Shown here in pieces: positions 16,767-24,383 of a stretch of DNA of 64,000 bases; the stretch's first letter is position 1, and the number at the start of each line of letters is the position of its first letter. Position numbers and translations under genes: made by a program. Origin of the DNA: Aliishimia sp965656085 (GTDB taxonomy: Bacteria > Pseudomonadota > Alphaproteobacteria > Rhodobacterales > Rhodobacteraceae); assembly GCA_965656085.1 (NCBI GenBank), contig CBFHJA010000011.1:1-64000 (forward strand), read 5' to 3'. The notes beneath the pieces were generated by a model that was not told where the DNA came from, did not search any database, and saw only the letters and a program-made list of their open reading frames with translations.

Positions 16767-17795
16767 ATGGGCCGGAGATTTACGTGGACGCAAGGCATGG
16801 ATGCAGCAACGGCGCAGAAAAGTCCGACCCAGAGCCTGCCGGTTCTGCCGGGAGCGGCGCTGCGCGTGCATGCGGGGGCGAATCTGGGTGATCCGATCAG
16901 TTTCGCGGGCGATCTCGCGCTCGACGATGTCTACCGGCTGACCGAGGACGCGCCCCCGGCGCGGCTGACGCTGCGCGGGTCCGGGGCGGGCTTCACCATC
17001 GCGCGCAGCAGCGCGGTGGGCGTGCCGGGCGCGCAGGTGGCGCTCGATTCGGTGCTGACCTTCATGAGCCCCGATGGCGCGACCACCGACGCGCTGCTCT
17101 TCGTCGAGCTCGATGCCGAGGGCTGCGTGGCGGATAGTCACGTGATGCCGCTGGCGCCGCTGGTGCCGGGGCTGGAGTATGCCCTCGTGACCATCGACAC
17201 CGAGACCCAGGCCCGGCGGCTGGCCCATGTGGCCTGCGTGTCCTTCACGCGCGGCACCCATATCACGCTGGCCAGCGGCGCGCAGATGCCGGTGGAGGAG
17301 TTGCGCGTCGGAATGCGCATCCTCACCCGCGACAGCGGGGCGCAGGTCCTGCGCTGGATCGGCCAGAGCACGCAGCGCGCCGCCGGCCCGTTCGCGCCGA
17401 TCTGCATTCAGGCCGGCACGCTCAACAACAGCCATGATCTGGTGGTCTCGCCCGACTACCGTCTGTTCATCTACCAGCGGCAGGACCGGCTTGGGGCGGG
17501 CCGCCCCGAAGTGCTCGTCAAGGCCCGCCATCTGGTGAACGGAGACACGATCACGCGCCGGGCGGGGGGCTATGTGGATTACTTCCAGCTTCTGTTCGAC
17601 GCCCATCATATCATCTATGCCGAGGGCATTGCCGCCGAGAGCTTCCTGATCGACCCGCGCACGGCCCCGGCCCTGCCCGAGGACGCGCCGCGCGCCGCGC
17701 ATAGCACGGATTATGACGCGCTCGATTTGCAGGACGGCCTCGCGGGCCGCCCTGATCTGGCCGAGGTGCTGCGTCGCGCCTCAAGGCGCGCTTGA
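16767..17795 (+). CDS. Hint-domain (hedgehog/intein-like) protein
   Basis: About 342 residues. The C-terminal half is a Hint module starting at VSFTRGTHITLASGAQMPVE and ending near HHIIYAEGIAAESFLID. The N-terminal half is an uncharacterised beta-rich region (FAGDLALDDVYRLTED). Hint modules can cleave or splice protein chains. Here the usual first-position Cys appears as Ser (CVSFTRGT), so self-processing is uncertain. Such proteins are common and functionally obscure in Rhodobacterales. The start is uncertain: ATG at 16767 or 16797. The gene ends inside a 26-27-bp tandem repeat. Confidence 0.8.
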   Translation: MGRRFTWTQGMDAATAQKSPTQSLPVLPGAALRVHAGANLGDPISFAGDLALDDVYRLTEDAPPARLTLRGSGAGFTIARSSAVGVPGAQVALDSVLTFMSPDGATTDALLFVELDAEGCVADSHVMPLAPLVPGLEYALVTIDTETQARRLAHVACVSFTRGTHITLASGAQMPVEELRVGMRILTRDSGAQVLRWIGQSTQRAAGPFAPICIQAGTLNNSHDLVVSPDYRLFIYQRQDRLGAGRPEVLVKARHLVNGDTITRRAGGYVDYFQLLFDAHHIIYAEGIAAESFLIDPRTAPALPEDAPRAAHSTDYDALDLQDGLAGRPDLAEVLRRASRRA

Positions 17796-17896
17796 GGGTT
17801 AGACGCCTCCAGGCGCGCATAGGGTTAGACGCCTCTTGGCGCGCTTGAGGTTAAACGCCTCCCGGCGCGCTTAAGCCTAAACACCTCCCGGCGCGC
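17786..17896. repeat. tandem repeat, four 26-27-bp units plus a partial unit
   Basis: Units begin GCGCGC and continue TTGAGGGTTAGACGCCTCC with small changes. Starts are at about 17786, 17813, 17839, 17865 and 17891 (partial). The first unit supplies the last codons and the TGA stop of the Hint gene. The boundary between each two units carries a short self-complementary GGCGCGC core. Later units have drifted (TTAAGCCTAAACACC), so the expansion is not recent. There is no spacer structure, so this is not a CRISPR array. Confidence 0.8.
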
Positions 17897-17948
17897 ACTA
17901 ATCAGACCCGCCGCAGGCCGGGACAAAACCCCCTCAAACCTCCGTCGC

Positions 17949-17962
17949 TTGACCCAAGTCAA
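17949..17962 (+). promoter_or_regulatory. FNR/FnrL-type box upstream of the universal stress protein gene
   Basis: TTGAC-CCAA-GTCAA is a perfect 5+4+5 dyad that fits the TTGAY-N4-RTCAA consensus. It starts 75 bp before the ATG at 18024. The ompW box at 59311 has exactly the same spacing, which supports a shared promoter design. Confidence 0.8.
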
Positions 17963-18023
17963 GGCACGCCGCCCCGGCACCGGGCAGACTGCACGCACCG
18001 CAGACGCGACCGCCGGAGGTTCC

Positions 18024-18863
18024 ATGGCACACCCTATCACCCGCATCACTGTTGCAACCGATTTGTCCGCCCGTTCGGACCGGGCGGTAGAGCGCGCCTT
18101 TCAACTGGGCAAGAGCCTTGCGGTGCCGGTCGAAACCCTGATGATCCTCGACGATGCCATGCCCGAAACCATGCGCGCACCGCTCCACGAAAAGGCCGAA
18201 ACCCAATTGACGGACCTCGCCGCCCGCTGGGCGGACGGTGCGGAGTTCACGGTCTCGGTGCAGGCGGGCGATCCCTCCGAGGCGCTGGTCACGGCCTCCG
18301 AGACCCCCGGCACGCTGCTGGTGATGGGCCCGCACCGCCCCCGGCCCTTCCTTGACGCGCTGCGCGAGACCACGATGCAGCGCGTGGTGCGCCGCACGCC
18401 CGCGCCGGTGCTGCTGGTCACCGAACCGGTGCTCGGACCTTACCGCCACATCCTGTCGCTGGTCGATTTCAACGAACCGGCCGACAACGCGCTCGCCCTC
18501 GCGGCGGCGCTCACCGCAGAGGCCCCGATCCGCCCGTTTCACGCGGTGCATGTGCCCTATACGGGGATGCTGGAGACCACGGGCTCGGTGCAGATGGACT
18601 TGCAGCAATCGCTCCATGACGACGCGGTGGCCGAGGGCACCAAGTGGCGCGCGGCACAGGACGCGCTGTCGGTCCGGCTGGAGCCGATCGAGATTTCCAT
18701 CGCCCCGCCCGAGGGCATGGTGCGCGACGCCACCGCCGATGGCAGCTTCGATCTGCTCACCGCCGGGGCCCATGGCCCGGTTGGCTCCGGACGCCCGCTG
18801 CTGGGCTCGGTGGCGTCCGACCTGATGCGCAACCCGCCCTGCGATGTGCTGATCGGCCGCTGA
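18024..18863 (+). CDS. tandem-domain universal stress protein
   Basis: A 279-residue protein with two UspA-like domains. The first begins ITRITVATDLSARSDRAVER and the second near YRHILSLVDFNEPADNALAL. The second ends with the nucleotide-binding-like GAHGPVGSGRPLLGSVASDL (G-2X-G-9X-G-S/T type), while the first has a partial version (MGPHRPRPF). Family members act in survival under growth arrest and low oxygen. The ATG has a perfect GGAGGT at 18015-18020. A perfect FnrL box upstream suggests induction at low oxygen. prfC follows after 99 bp on the same strand. Confidence 0.9.
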   Translation: MAHPITRITVATDLSARSDRAVERAFQLGKSLAVPVETLMILDDAMPETMRAPLHEKAETQLTDLAARWADGAEFTVSVQAGDPSEALVTASETPGTLLVMGPHRPRPFLDALRETTMQRVVRRTPAPVLLVTEPVLGPYRHILSLVDFNEPADNALALAAALTAEAPIRPFHAVHVPYTGMLETTGSVQMDLQQSLHDDAVAEGTKWRAAQDALSVRLEPIEISIAPPEGMVRDATADGSFDLLTAGAHGPVGSGRPLLGSVASDLMRNPPCDVLIGR

Positions 18864-18962
18864 GCCCACGGGCCTGGACGGGACACCTGCACGGGGCCTC
18901 CACAAGCCCCGCAGAGGGCGCGCCCAAGAGGCCAGCTTGCACGGCCCGCCCGCCTCGCATAC

Positions 18963-20591
18963 ATGGCTGCCATGCTTGATGTGCCCTCCAACCGCCCCGA
19001 CCTGCCGCTCGAAATCGCGCGGCGCCGCACCTTTGCGATCATCTCGCACCCCGATGCGGGCAAAACCACGCTGACCGAGAAGTTCCTGCTGTTCGGCGGG
19101 GCGATCCAGATGGCCGGGCAGGTCCGCGCGAAAGGCGAGGCCCGGCGCACGCGCTCGGACTTCATGCAGATGGAGAAAGACCGGGGCATCTCGGTCTCGG
19201 CCTCCGCGATGTCCTTCGATTTCACCGCCCGAGACACCACCTTCCGCTTCAATCTCGTGGACACGCCGGGCCACTCGGACTTCAGTGAAGACACCTACCG
19301 CACCCTGACGGCGGTGGATGCGGCGATCATGGTGATCGACGGCGCCAAGGGCGTGGAAAGCCAGACCCAAAAGCTCTTCGAAGTCTGCCGCCTGCGCGAT
19401 CTGCCGATCCTGACCTTCTGCAACAAGATGGACCGCGAGAGCCGCGACACGTTCGAGATCATCGACGAGATACAAGAAAACCTCGCCATCGACGTGACCC
19501 CGGCCTCTTGGCCCATCGGGCAGGGCCGCGACTTCATCGGCTGCTACGACATCCTGCGCGACCGGCTGGAGATCATGGACCGGGCGGACCGCAACAAGGT
19601 CGCCGAATCCATTGAAATCAACGGGCTGGACGATCCCAAACTCGCCGAGCATGTGGGCCCGGCGCAGCTCGAACAGCTCCGCGAGGAGCTGGAGATGGCC
19701 CGCGAGCTTCTGCCCACGCTCGACCCGCAAGCGGTGCTCGAAGGCACGATGACGCCGATCTGGTTCGGCTCCGCGATCAATTCCTTCGGCGTCAAGGAGT
19801 TGATGGACGGCATCGCCACCTATGGCCCCGAGCCGCAGATCCAGCGCGCCGAGCCGCGCGAGATCGCGCCCGAGGAGAGCAAGGTCGCCGGGTTCGTGTT
19901 CAAGGTGCAGGCCAATATGGACCCCAAGCACCGCGACCGCGTGGCCTTCGTGCGCCTCGCGTCCGGGCATTTCAAACGCGGCATGAAGCTGACCCATGTG
20001 CGCTCCAAAAAGCCGATGGCGATCTCCAACCCGGTGCTGTTTCTCGCCTCCGACCGCGAATTGGCGGAAGAGGCCTGGGCGGGCGATATCATCGGCATCC
20101 CGAACCACGGACAGCTGCGCATCGGCGACACGCTCACCGAGGGCGAGGCGCTGCGCGTGAAGGGCATCCCCTCCTTTGCGCCCGAGCTGTTGCAGGGCGT
20201 GCGCGCGGGTGATCCGATGAAGGCCAAACATCTGGAAAAAGCGCTGATGCAATTTGCCGAGGAAGGCGCGGCGAAAGTGTTTAAACCGTCCATTGGCTCG
20301 GGCTTCATCGTGGGCGTGGTGGGCGCGCTGCAATTCGAGGTTCTGGCGAGCCGGATCGAGATGGAATACGGCCTGCCCGTGCGCTTCGAGGCCTCGCAAT
20401 TCACCTCCGCGCGCTGGGTCACCGGCGAGAAGGCGGCGATGGACAAGTTCATCAACGCCAACAAGCAGCATATCAGCCACGACAACGATGGCGACGTGGT
20501 CTACCTGACGCGTCTGCAATGGGATATCGACCGCATCGCGCGCGACTACCCGGACGTGACGCTGAGCGCGACGAAGGAAATGATGGTCTGA
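18963..20591 (+). CDS. prfC: peptide chain release factor 3
   Basis: A 542-residue translational GTPase that recycles RF1/RF2 from the ribosome after termination. Seen: G1 HPDAGKTT near residues 29-36, the switch I element DRGISVSASAMSF, G3 DTPGHSDF, G4 NKMD, then the RF3-type domains 2 and 3 ending DVTLSATKEMMV. Length matches the family. The start may be at the ATG at 18963 or the fourth codon (18972). An AT-rich hairpin lies between it and the convergent amidase gene. Confidence 0.96.
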   Translation: MAAMLDVPSNRPDLPLEIARRRTFAIISHPDAGKTTLTEKFLLFGGAIQMAGQVRAKGEARRTRSDFMQMEKDRGISVSASAMSFDFTARDTTFRFNLVDTPGHSDFSEDTYRTLTAVDAAIMVIDGAKGVESQTQKLFEVCRLRDLPILTFCNKMDRESRDTFEIIDEIQENLAIDVTPASWPIGQGRDFIGCYDILRDRLEIMDRADRNKVAESIEINGLDDPKLAEHVGPAQLEQLREELEMARELLPTLDPQAVLEGTMTPIWFGSAINSFGVKELMDGIATYGPEPQIQRAEPREIAPEESKVAGFVFKVQANMDPKHRDRVAFVRLASGHFKRGMKLTHVRSKKPMAISNPVLFLASDRELAEEAWAGDIIGIPNHGQLRIGDTLTEGEALRVKGIPSFAPELLQGVRAGDPMKAKHLEKALMQFAEEGAAKVFKPSIGSGFIVGVVGALQFEVLASRIEMEYGLPVRFEASQFTSARWVTGEKAAMDKFINANKQHISHDNDGDVVYLTRLQWDIDRIARDYPDVTLSATKEMMV

Positions 20592-20610
20592 ACCGGCCAC
20601 CCCCGCGCCC

Positions 20611-20630
20611 GCAAATTTTTCAAAATTTGC
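20611..20630. terminator. AT-rich inverted repeat between convergent prfC and amidase genes
   Basis: GCAAATTTT-TC-AAAATTTGC is a perfect 9+9 inverted repeat, with T or A runs on both strands. It could serve as a two-way terminator. It is the same kind of structure as at 513-532. Confidence 0.55.
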
Positions 20631-20639
20631 CCGCGCCGC

Positions 20640-21404
20640 TCAGACCGGTTTCAGGAAGCTGGAGAACACCCAGCCGACATAGCCCAGACGGGTGCGTACG
20701 CGCCACCAATTGTCCACAACACCCAAACGCTCCACGACCGTACGCTCTGGTAGGGAGCCGATCCGGTTTCCGTTCGGCGCGTCGCGAAAGTTCAGTGTCG
20801 AGGGATACACGCCCGAGACCCGGAATTTCGGCAATTTGAACGCGTCGTCGATCTCATCGGCCTCAATCTCCGGCGTGTCCGCGTCCAGATGCGCCGCAAC
20901 CATCGCGCGCATGTGATCGCCCACATCCGCATGGCCCCGGATGTCGCTGTCGAAGGCCAGCCGGGTGATATCCCATTTGAATCGCTGGCGAATATGCAGG
21001 TTGGGCTGCACTTCCGCATGGGTCAGAATCGTCGTGGGCGTGACCAGAATGTCGTAGTGCTGCGCCAGTTCGGCGACCACTTCGGTCATCACGTTCCACT
21101 GTTTTTCCGTCATCGGCGAGGGGCCCGGATCGAACGGCGCTTCGACCGCCCCACGCATGCAGCACATCGACACACCAATCGCCCCCGTATTGGCGTTGAG
21201 CGTGTGCGAGGCCTGCCGCATCCCCGACCCGCGCGCGTTGGCCGCGATGCTCTTGTCGCCCCGGATGACCTTGCCGTCACCCTCCACAAGCACATGATAC
21301 GACTTTTTGTCGACCGAATTGGCGGTATGCGCGCCTGCGGTCCAATGCACATGGATGCGCTTCATATCCGCATCCGGCATCCAGCTTTTTGGCAGATGTC
21401 CCAT
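20640..21404 (-). CDS. amidase_2-type N-acetylmuramoyl-L-alanine amidase with C-terminal SH3 domain
   Basis: A 254-residue protein without a clear signal peptide. An Amidase_2/PGRP-like domain covers residues about 10-165. Probable zinc ligands are H in IHVHWTAG and H in ILTHAEVQ, plus the KWDITRLAF end motif. The last 60 residues form an SH3-like domain (STLNFRDAPNGNRIGSLPER, then GWVFSSFLKPV). Such proteins occur both in phages and as chromosomal cell-wall enzymes. No other phage gene lies nearby, so a housekeeping or transfer-agent-like role is as likely. Its start overlaps the possible long form of the GT2 gene on the other strand. Confidence 0.83.
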   Translation of the reverse strand: MGHLPKSWMPDADMKRIHVHWTAGAHTANSVDKKSYHVLVEGDGKVIRGDKSIAANARGSGMRQASHTLNANTGAIGVSMCCMRGAVEAPFDPGPSPMTEKQWNVMTEVVAELAQHYDILVTPTTILTHAEVQPNLHIRQRFKWDITRLAFDSDIRGHADVGDHMRAMVAAHLDADTPEIEADEIDDAFKLPKFRVSGVYPSTLNFRDAPNGNRIGSLPERTVVERLGVVDNWWRVRTRLGYVGWVFSSFLKPV

Positions 21405-21523
21405 GGGTGAAATCCTTCAACAAACGACCCGTCCGGCCAGAAATGCCGAAAGCGTACCTACCTGACGTTGAATCCCCAAGAAAAATCTACCCAAAGGCGA
21501 ATTTCCGCCGCATAAGCGCTGTC

Positions 21524-22465
21524 ATGAACCGCCCGGCCAAATGGGGGATCGTGACCACCGTCAAGGCCCCCGCACGCGACATCCTGACCTTCTGCGCCTA
21601 CCATCTGCGGGCTGGCGCGCACCGGATCTATGTGTATCTCGACGACCCCGGCAGCGAGGCGTTCGACGCGCTCAAGGCCCACAAGCGCCTGCGCCCGACC
21701 CGCTGTACGGCGGGGTATTGGCGCCAGCAGGGCGGGCGGCGCCCGGACAAGCATCAGGTCCGACAGACCAAAAACGCCACCCGCGCCTATCGGCGCAAAT
21801 CAGAGGTGGATTGGCTGATCCATATGGACGTGGACGAGTTCCTCGTCTCGGACAGGCCCATCGCGCAGACGCTCGCCGACCTGTCCGCCGCGACGCTCTG
21901 CGCGCGCACCCGCCCGATGGAGGCCCTCGCCGGCGACCCCACGGCCTTCAAAGCCTACATCCCCGGCCGCGAGGACCGCGATGCCATCGTCGCGCAACTC
22001 TACCCGACCTATGGCACCTTCGTGAAAGGCGGGTTCCTGAGCCATGTGGCGGGCAAGCTGTTTGTGCGCCTCGGCCAGCCGGACCTGACCTTCCGCATCC
22101 ACAATTGCGTCGTGGACGGGGTGGAGAACCCCGGACAGGTGGAACTGCCGCAGATCGACCTTGCGCATCTGCACGCCACATCGTGGGAGGAATGGCTCGC
22201 AGCCTATCGCTACCGCCTCGCCCATGGCTCCTACCGCGCCGAGCTGGGCCCGAACCGCGCGCGCGCCACTGGCGGCGTGACCATGCATGAGTTGCTGAGC
22301 GGGATCGAATCCACGCAGGGCGAGGCCGGATTGCGCGCGTTCTACAACGAGATGTGCGTCGCCTCCCCCGCGCTTCTGTCCCGGCTGGAGGCGATGGGCG
22401 CGCTGAAACGGGCCGATTTGCAACTGGAGGCTGCGCTCGGCGCCGAATTTCCGCACATGATTTGA
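21524..22465 (+). CDS. GT2-type glycosyltransferase (Glyco_tranf_2_4-like)
   Basis: A 313-residue protein. It begins with a Rossmann-like strand (WGIVTTVKAPARDILTFCAY) and has the metal/nucleotide-sugar motif DVDEF in WLIHMDVDEFLV. Later come KGGFLSHVAGKLFVR and HLHATSWEEWLA, typical of the Rhodobacterales family of glycosyltransferase-2-like proteins. The acceptor is unknown, probably an exopolysaccharide or surface glycan. ATG at 21524 is preferred because the family's conserved region starts there. In-frame ATGs at 21389 and 21443 would add up to 45 residues and overlap the divergent amidase gene. Confidence 0.78.
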   Translation: MNRPAKWGIVTTVKAPARDILTFCAYHLRAGAHRIYVYLDDPGSEAFDALKAHKRLRPTRCTAGYWRQQGGRRPDKHQVRQTKNATRAYRRKSEVDWLIHMDVDEFLVSDRPIAQTLADLSAATLCARTRPMEALAGDPTAFKAYIPGREDRDAIVAQLYPTYGTFVKGGFLSHVAGKLFVRLGQPDLTFRIHNCVVDGVENPGQVELPQIDLAHLHATSWEEWLAAYRYRLAHGSYRAELGPNRARATGGVTMHELLSGIESTQGEAGLRAFYNEMCVASPALLSRLEAMGALKRADLQLEAALGAEFPHMI

Positions 22466-22570
22466 CCAAGTGTCCCCATGCTGCTAAGGCCGTGCCACGC
22501 GTGCACCGAAGGGGTGCCCGAGACCCAGACGCGCGGGCCGAAGTCAGTGTCCGCATATCGACGGACATAC

Positions 22571-24034
22571 ATGACCAAGTTTTCTGACCTGAAACTCAAT
22601 CCGAAGGTCCTCAAGGCGATTGCCGAGGCCGGATACGAAACCCCCACGCCGATCCAGGCGGGCGCGATTCCCGCCGCGCTGGAAGGCCGCGACGTGCTCG
22701 GCATCGCCCAGACCGGGACCGGCAAGACCGCTGGCTTCACGCTGCCGATGCTGTCCCTGCTGGCCCGAGGCCGCGCCCGCGCCCGGATGCCGCGCAGCCT
22801 CGTGCTGTGCCCGACCCGCGAGCTTGCCGCGCAGGTGGCCGAGAATTTCGACACCTATTCCAAGCACCTCAAGCTGACCCGCGCGCTGCTGATCGGCGGC
22901 GTGAGCTTCAAGGAGCAGGAGCAGATCATCGACAAGGGCGTCGATGTGCTGATCGCAACCCCGGGCCGCCTGCTCGACCATTTCGAGCGCGGCAAGCTGA
23001 TCCTGTCGGACGTGAAAATCATGGTCGTCGATGAAGCCGACCGGATGCTCGACATGGGCTTCATCCCCGATATCGAACGCATTTTCGGCCTCACGCCCTT
23101 CACCCGCCAGACCTTCTTCTTCTCCGCCACCATGGCGCCCGAGATCGAGCGGATCACCAACACCTTCCTGAGCAACCCGTTCCGCGTCGAAGTGGCCCGG
23201 CAGGCCACCGCGTCCGAGACGATCGAACAGGGCGTGGTGATGTTCAAAGGCTCGCGCAAGGACCGCGAGGCCTCCGAGAAGCGCAAGGTCCTGCGGATGC
23301 TGATCGACCGCGAAGGCGAGGCCTGCACCAACGCGATCATCTTCTGCAACCGCAAGACGGATGTGGATATCGTCGCCAAATCCTTGCAGAAATACGGCTA
23401 TGACGCCGCGCCGATCCATGGCGATCTCGACCAGAGCCAGCGCACACGCACGCTCGATGGCTTCCGCGAAGGCAAATTGCGGCTGCTCATCGCCTCCGAT
23501 GTCGCCGCGCGCGGCCTCGACGTGCCCGCTGTGAGCCACGTGATCAATTTCGACGTGCCGGGCCACCCCGAAGACTACGTCCACCGCATTGGCCGCACCG
23601 GCCGTGCGGGCCGTGCAGGCAAGGCGATCACGATCTGCGTGCCGCGCGACGAGAAGGCCTTCGACGCGGTCGAAAAGCTGATGCAGAAAGAAATCCCGCG
23701 CCTCGACAGCCCGCTGGCCGGTGGCAAGGATACGGCGAGCAAGGACGCGCCCGCAAAGGACGACGCGCCCCGCGCGGCCAAGCCGAAATCCGAACGGCAA
23801 AAATCCGAGGGGCCAAAGGCCGAGGCGTCAAAGCCACGCACCGCGAAACCCGCCGCGCGCGATCCCGAGCCCGAGGCCACCGAAGACAGCTCCAGCCGCA
23901 GACGCTCGGACCGGTCCGGCAAGCCGCGCCGGGAAAGCTCCAAACAGGATCGCGGCGGCAAAGCCCCCGTCGGCCTCGGCGACCACCTGCCGAGCTTCAT
24001 CGCGATGAGCTTCGAAGAGCGCAAGACCGGCTGA
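22571..24034 (+). CDS. DEAD-box ATP-dependent RNA helicase
   Basis: A 487-residue helicase. Q-motif region TPTPIQ, motif I QTGTGKT, Ia PTRELA, II DEAD (VVDEADRMLDMGF), III SAT (FSATMAPE), and VI HRIGRTGRAGRAG are all present. The last about 110 residues are a low-complexity basic tail rich in Lys, Ala, Ser and Pro, ending in an ordered-looking GLGDHLPSFIAMSF. The core is RhlE/DeaD-like; these unwind rRNA or mRNA during ribosome assembly, cold adaptation or decay. The ATG at 22571 gives the usual start MTKFSDLKL. Confidence 0.92.
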   Translation: MTKFSDLKLNPKVLKAIAEAGYETPTPIQAGAIPAALEGRDVLGIAQTGTGKTAGFTLPMLSLLARGRARARMPRSLVLCPTRELAAQVAENFDTYSKHLKLTRALLIGGVSFKEQEQIIDKGVDVLIATPGRLLDHFERGKLILSDVKIMVVDEADRMLDMGFIPDIERIFGLTPFTRQTFFFSATMAPEIERITNTFLSNPFRVEVARQATASETIEQGVVMFKGSRKDREASEKRKVLRMLIDREGEACTNAIIFCNRKTDVDIVAKSLQKYGYDAAPIHGDLDQSQRTRTLDGFREGKLRLLIASDVAARGLDVPAVSHVINFDVPGHPEDYVHRIGRTGRAGRAGKAITICVPRDEKAFDAVEKLMQKEIPRLDSPLAGGKDTASKDAPAKDDAPRAAKPKSERQKSEGPKAEASKPRTAKPAARDPEPEATEDSSSRRRSDRSGKPRRESSKQDRGGKAPVGLGDHLPSFIAMSFEERKTG

Positions 24035-24072
24035 ACCGGCGCTCTTCCTGCACGTCCGGGGCGCGGTTGTTG

Positions 24073-24162
24073 CAGGGTGGGCACTTCTGCCCAAGCCTGC
24101 CGAGCAGCGGCGGGCGAGGCCCGGCAGGCGTTTTTCGTCACGACGAAAAGCTGCCGGGAGGG
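24073..24162. repeat. composite dispersed repeat, copy A
   Basis: It begins with the GGTGGGCA...TGCCC palindrome core (24073-24092), then runs into a 70-bp element of two nested hairpins: CCTGCCG...CGGCAGG and TTTTTCGTC-ACGACGAAAAG. The second element recurs with small changes at 61313-61377. The whole gap 24035-24383 (349 bp) holds this repeat, the GCCATACG repeat at 24250 and no supported ORF. Confidence 0.75.
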
Positions 24163-24249
24163 CCCACCATGGCATCACGCCACAAAGGTTAACGCGGCCC
24201 CACCGCACGGGGCCTTAACCTTATCAAATCACAGAACGAATCGTGATTT

Positions 24250-24304
24250 GTATGTACAGGTGCCATACGCTTTGCCATACGCCGAGCCATACAGCTGCCA
24301 TACC
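24250..24304. repeat. GCCATACG-rich repeat, copy A
   Basis: Four GCCATAC units with 10-13-bp spacing (TGCCATACGC, TGCCATACGCCGA, GCCATACAGC, TGCCATACC), preceded by GTATGTACAG. A second locus with the same leader and units lies at 63352-63408. The units are too short and irregular for a CRISPR. Confidence 0.7.
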
Positions 24305-24383
24305 TTGTTTTTATGGCGTTAACGGATGTCTTCACGTTTTGTACGGTGGTCGGCGTGACGCAACGTTCGCCCCGTTAACCCTT

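Noticed and set aside
17934..20600. 888-codon minus-strand frame
   Set aside because: It lies antisense to the universal stress protein gene and prfC, both with strong family motifs and good starts. The frame is open because of GC-rich third positions.
20640..21404. Phage lysis module around the amidase-SH3 gene
   Set aside because: No holin, structural or integrase gene lies within several kilobases; neighbours are prfC and a glycosyltransferase.
24250..24304. Possible CRISPR-like array
   Set aside because: Units are about 8-13 bp with no unique spacers of 25-40 bp, and no cas gene is present.
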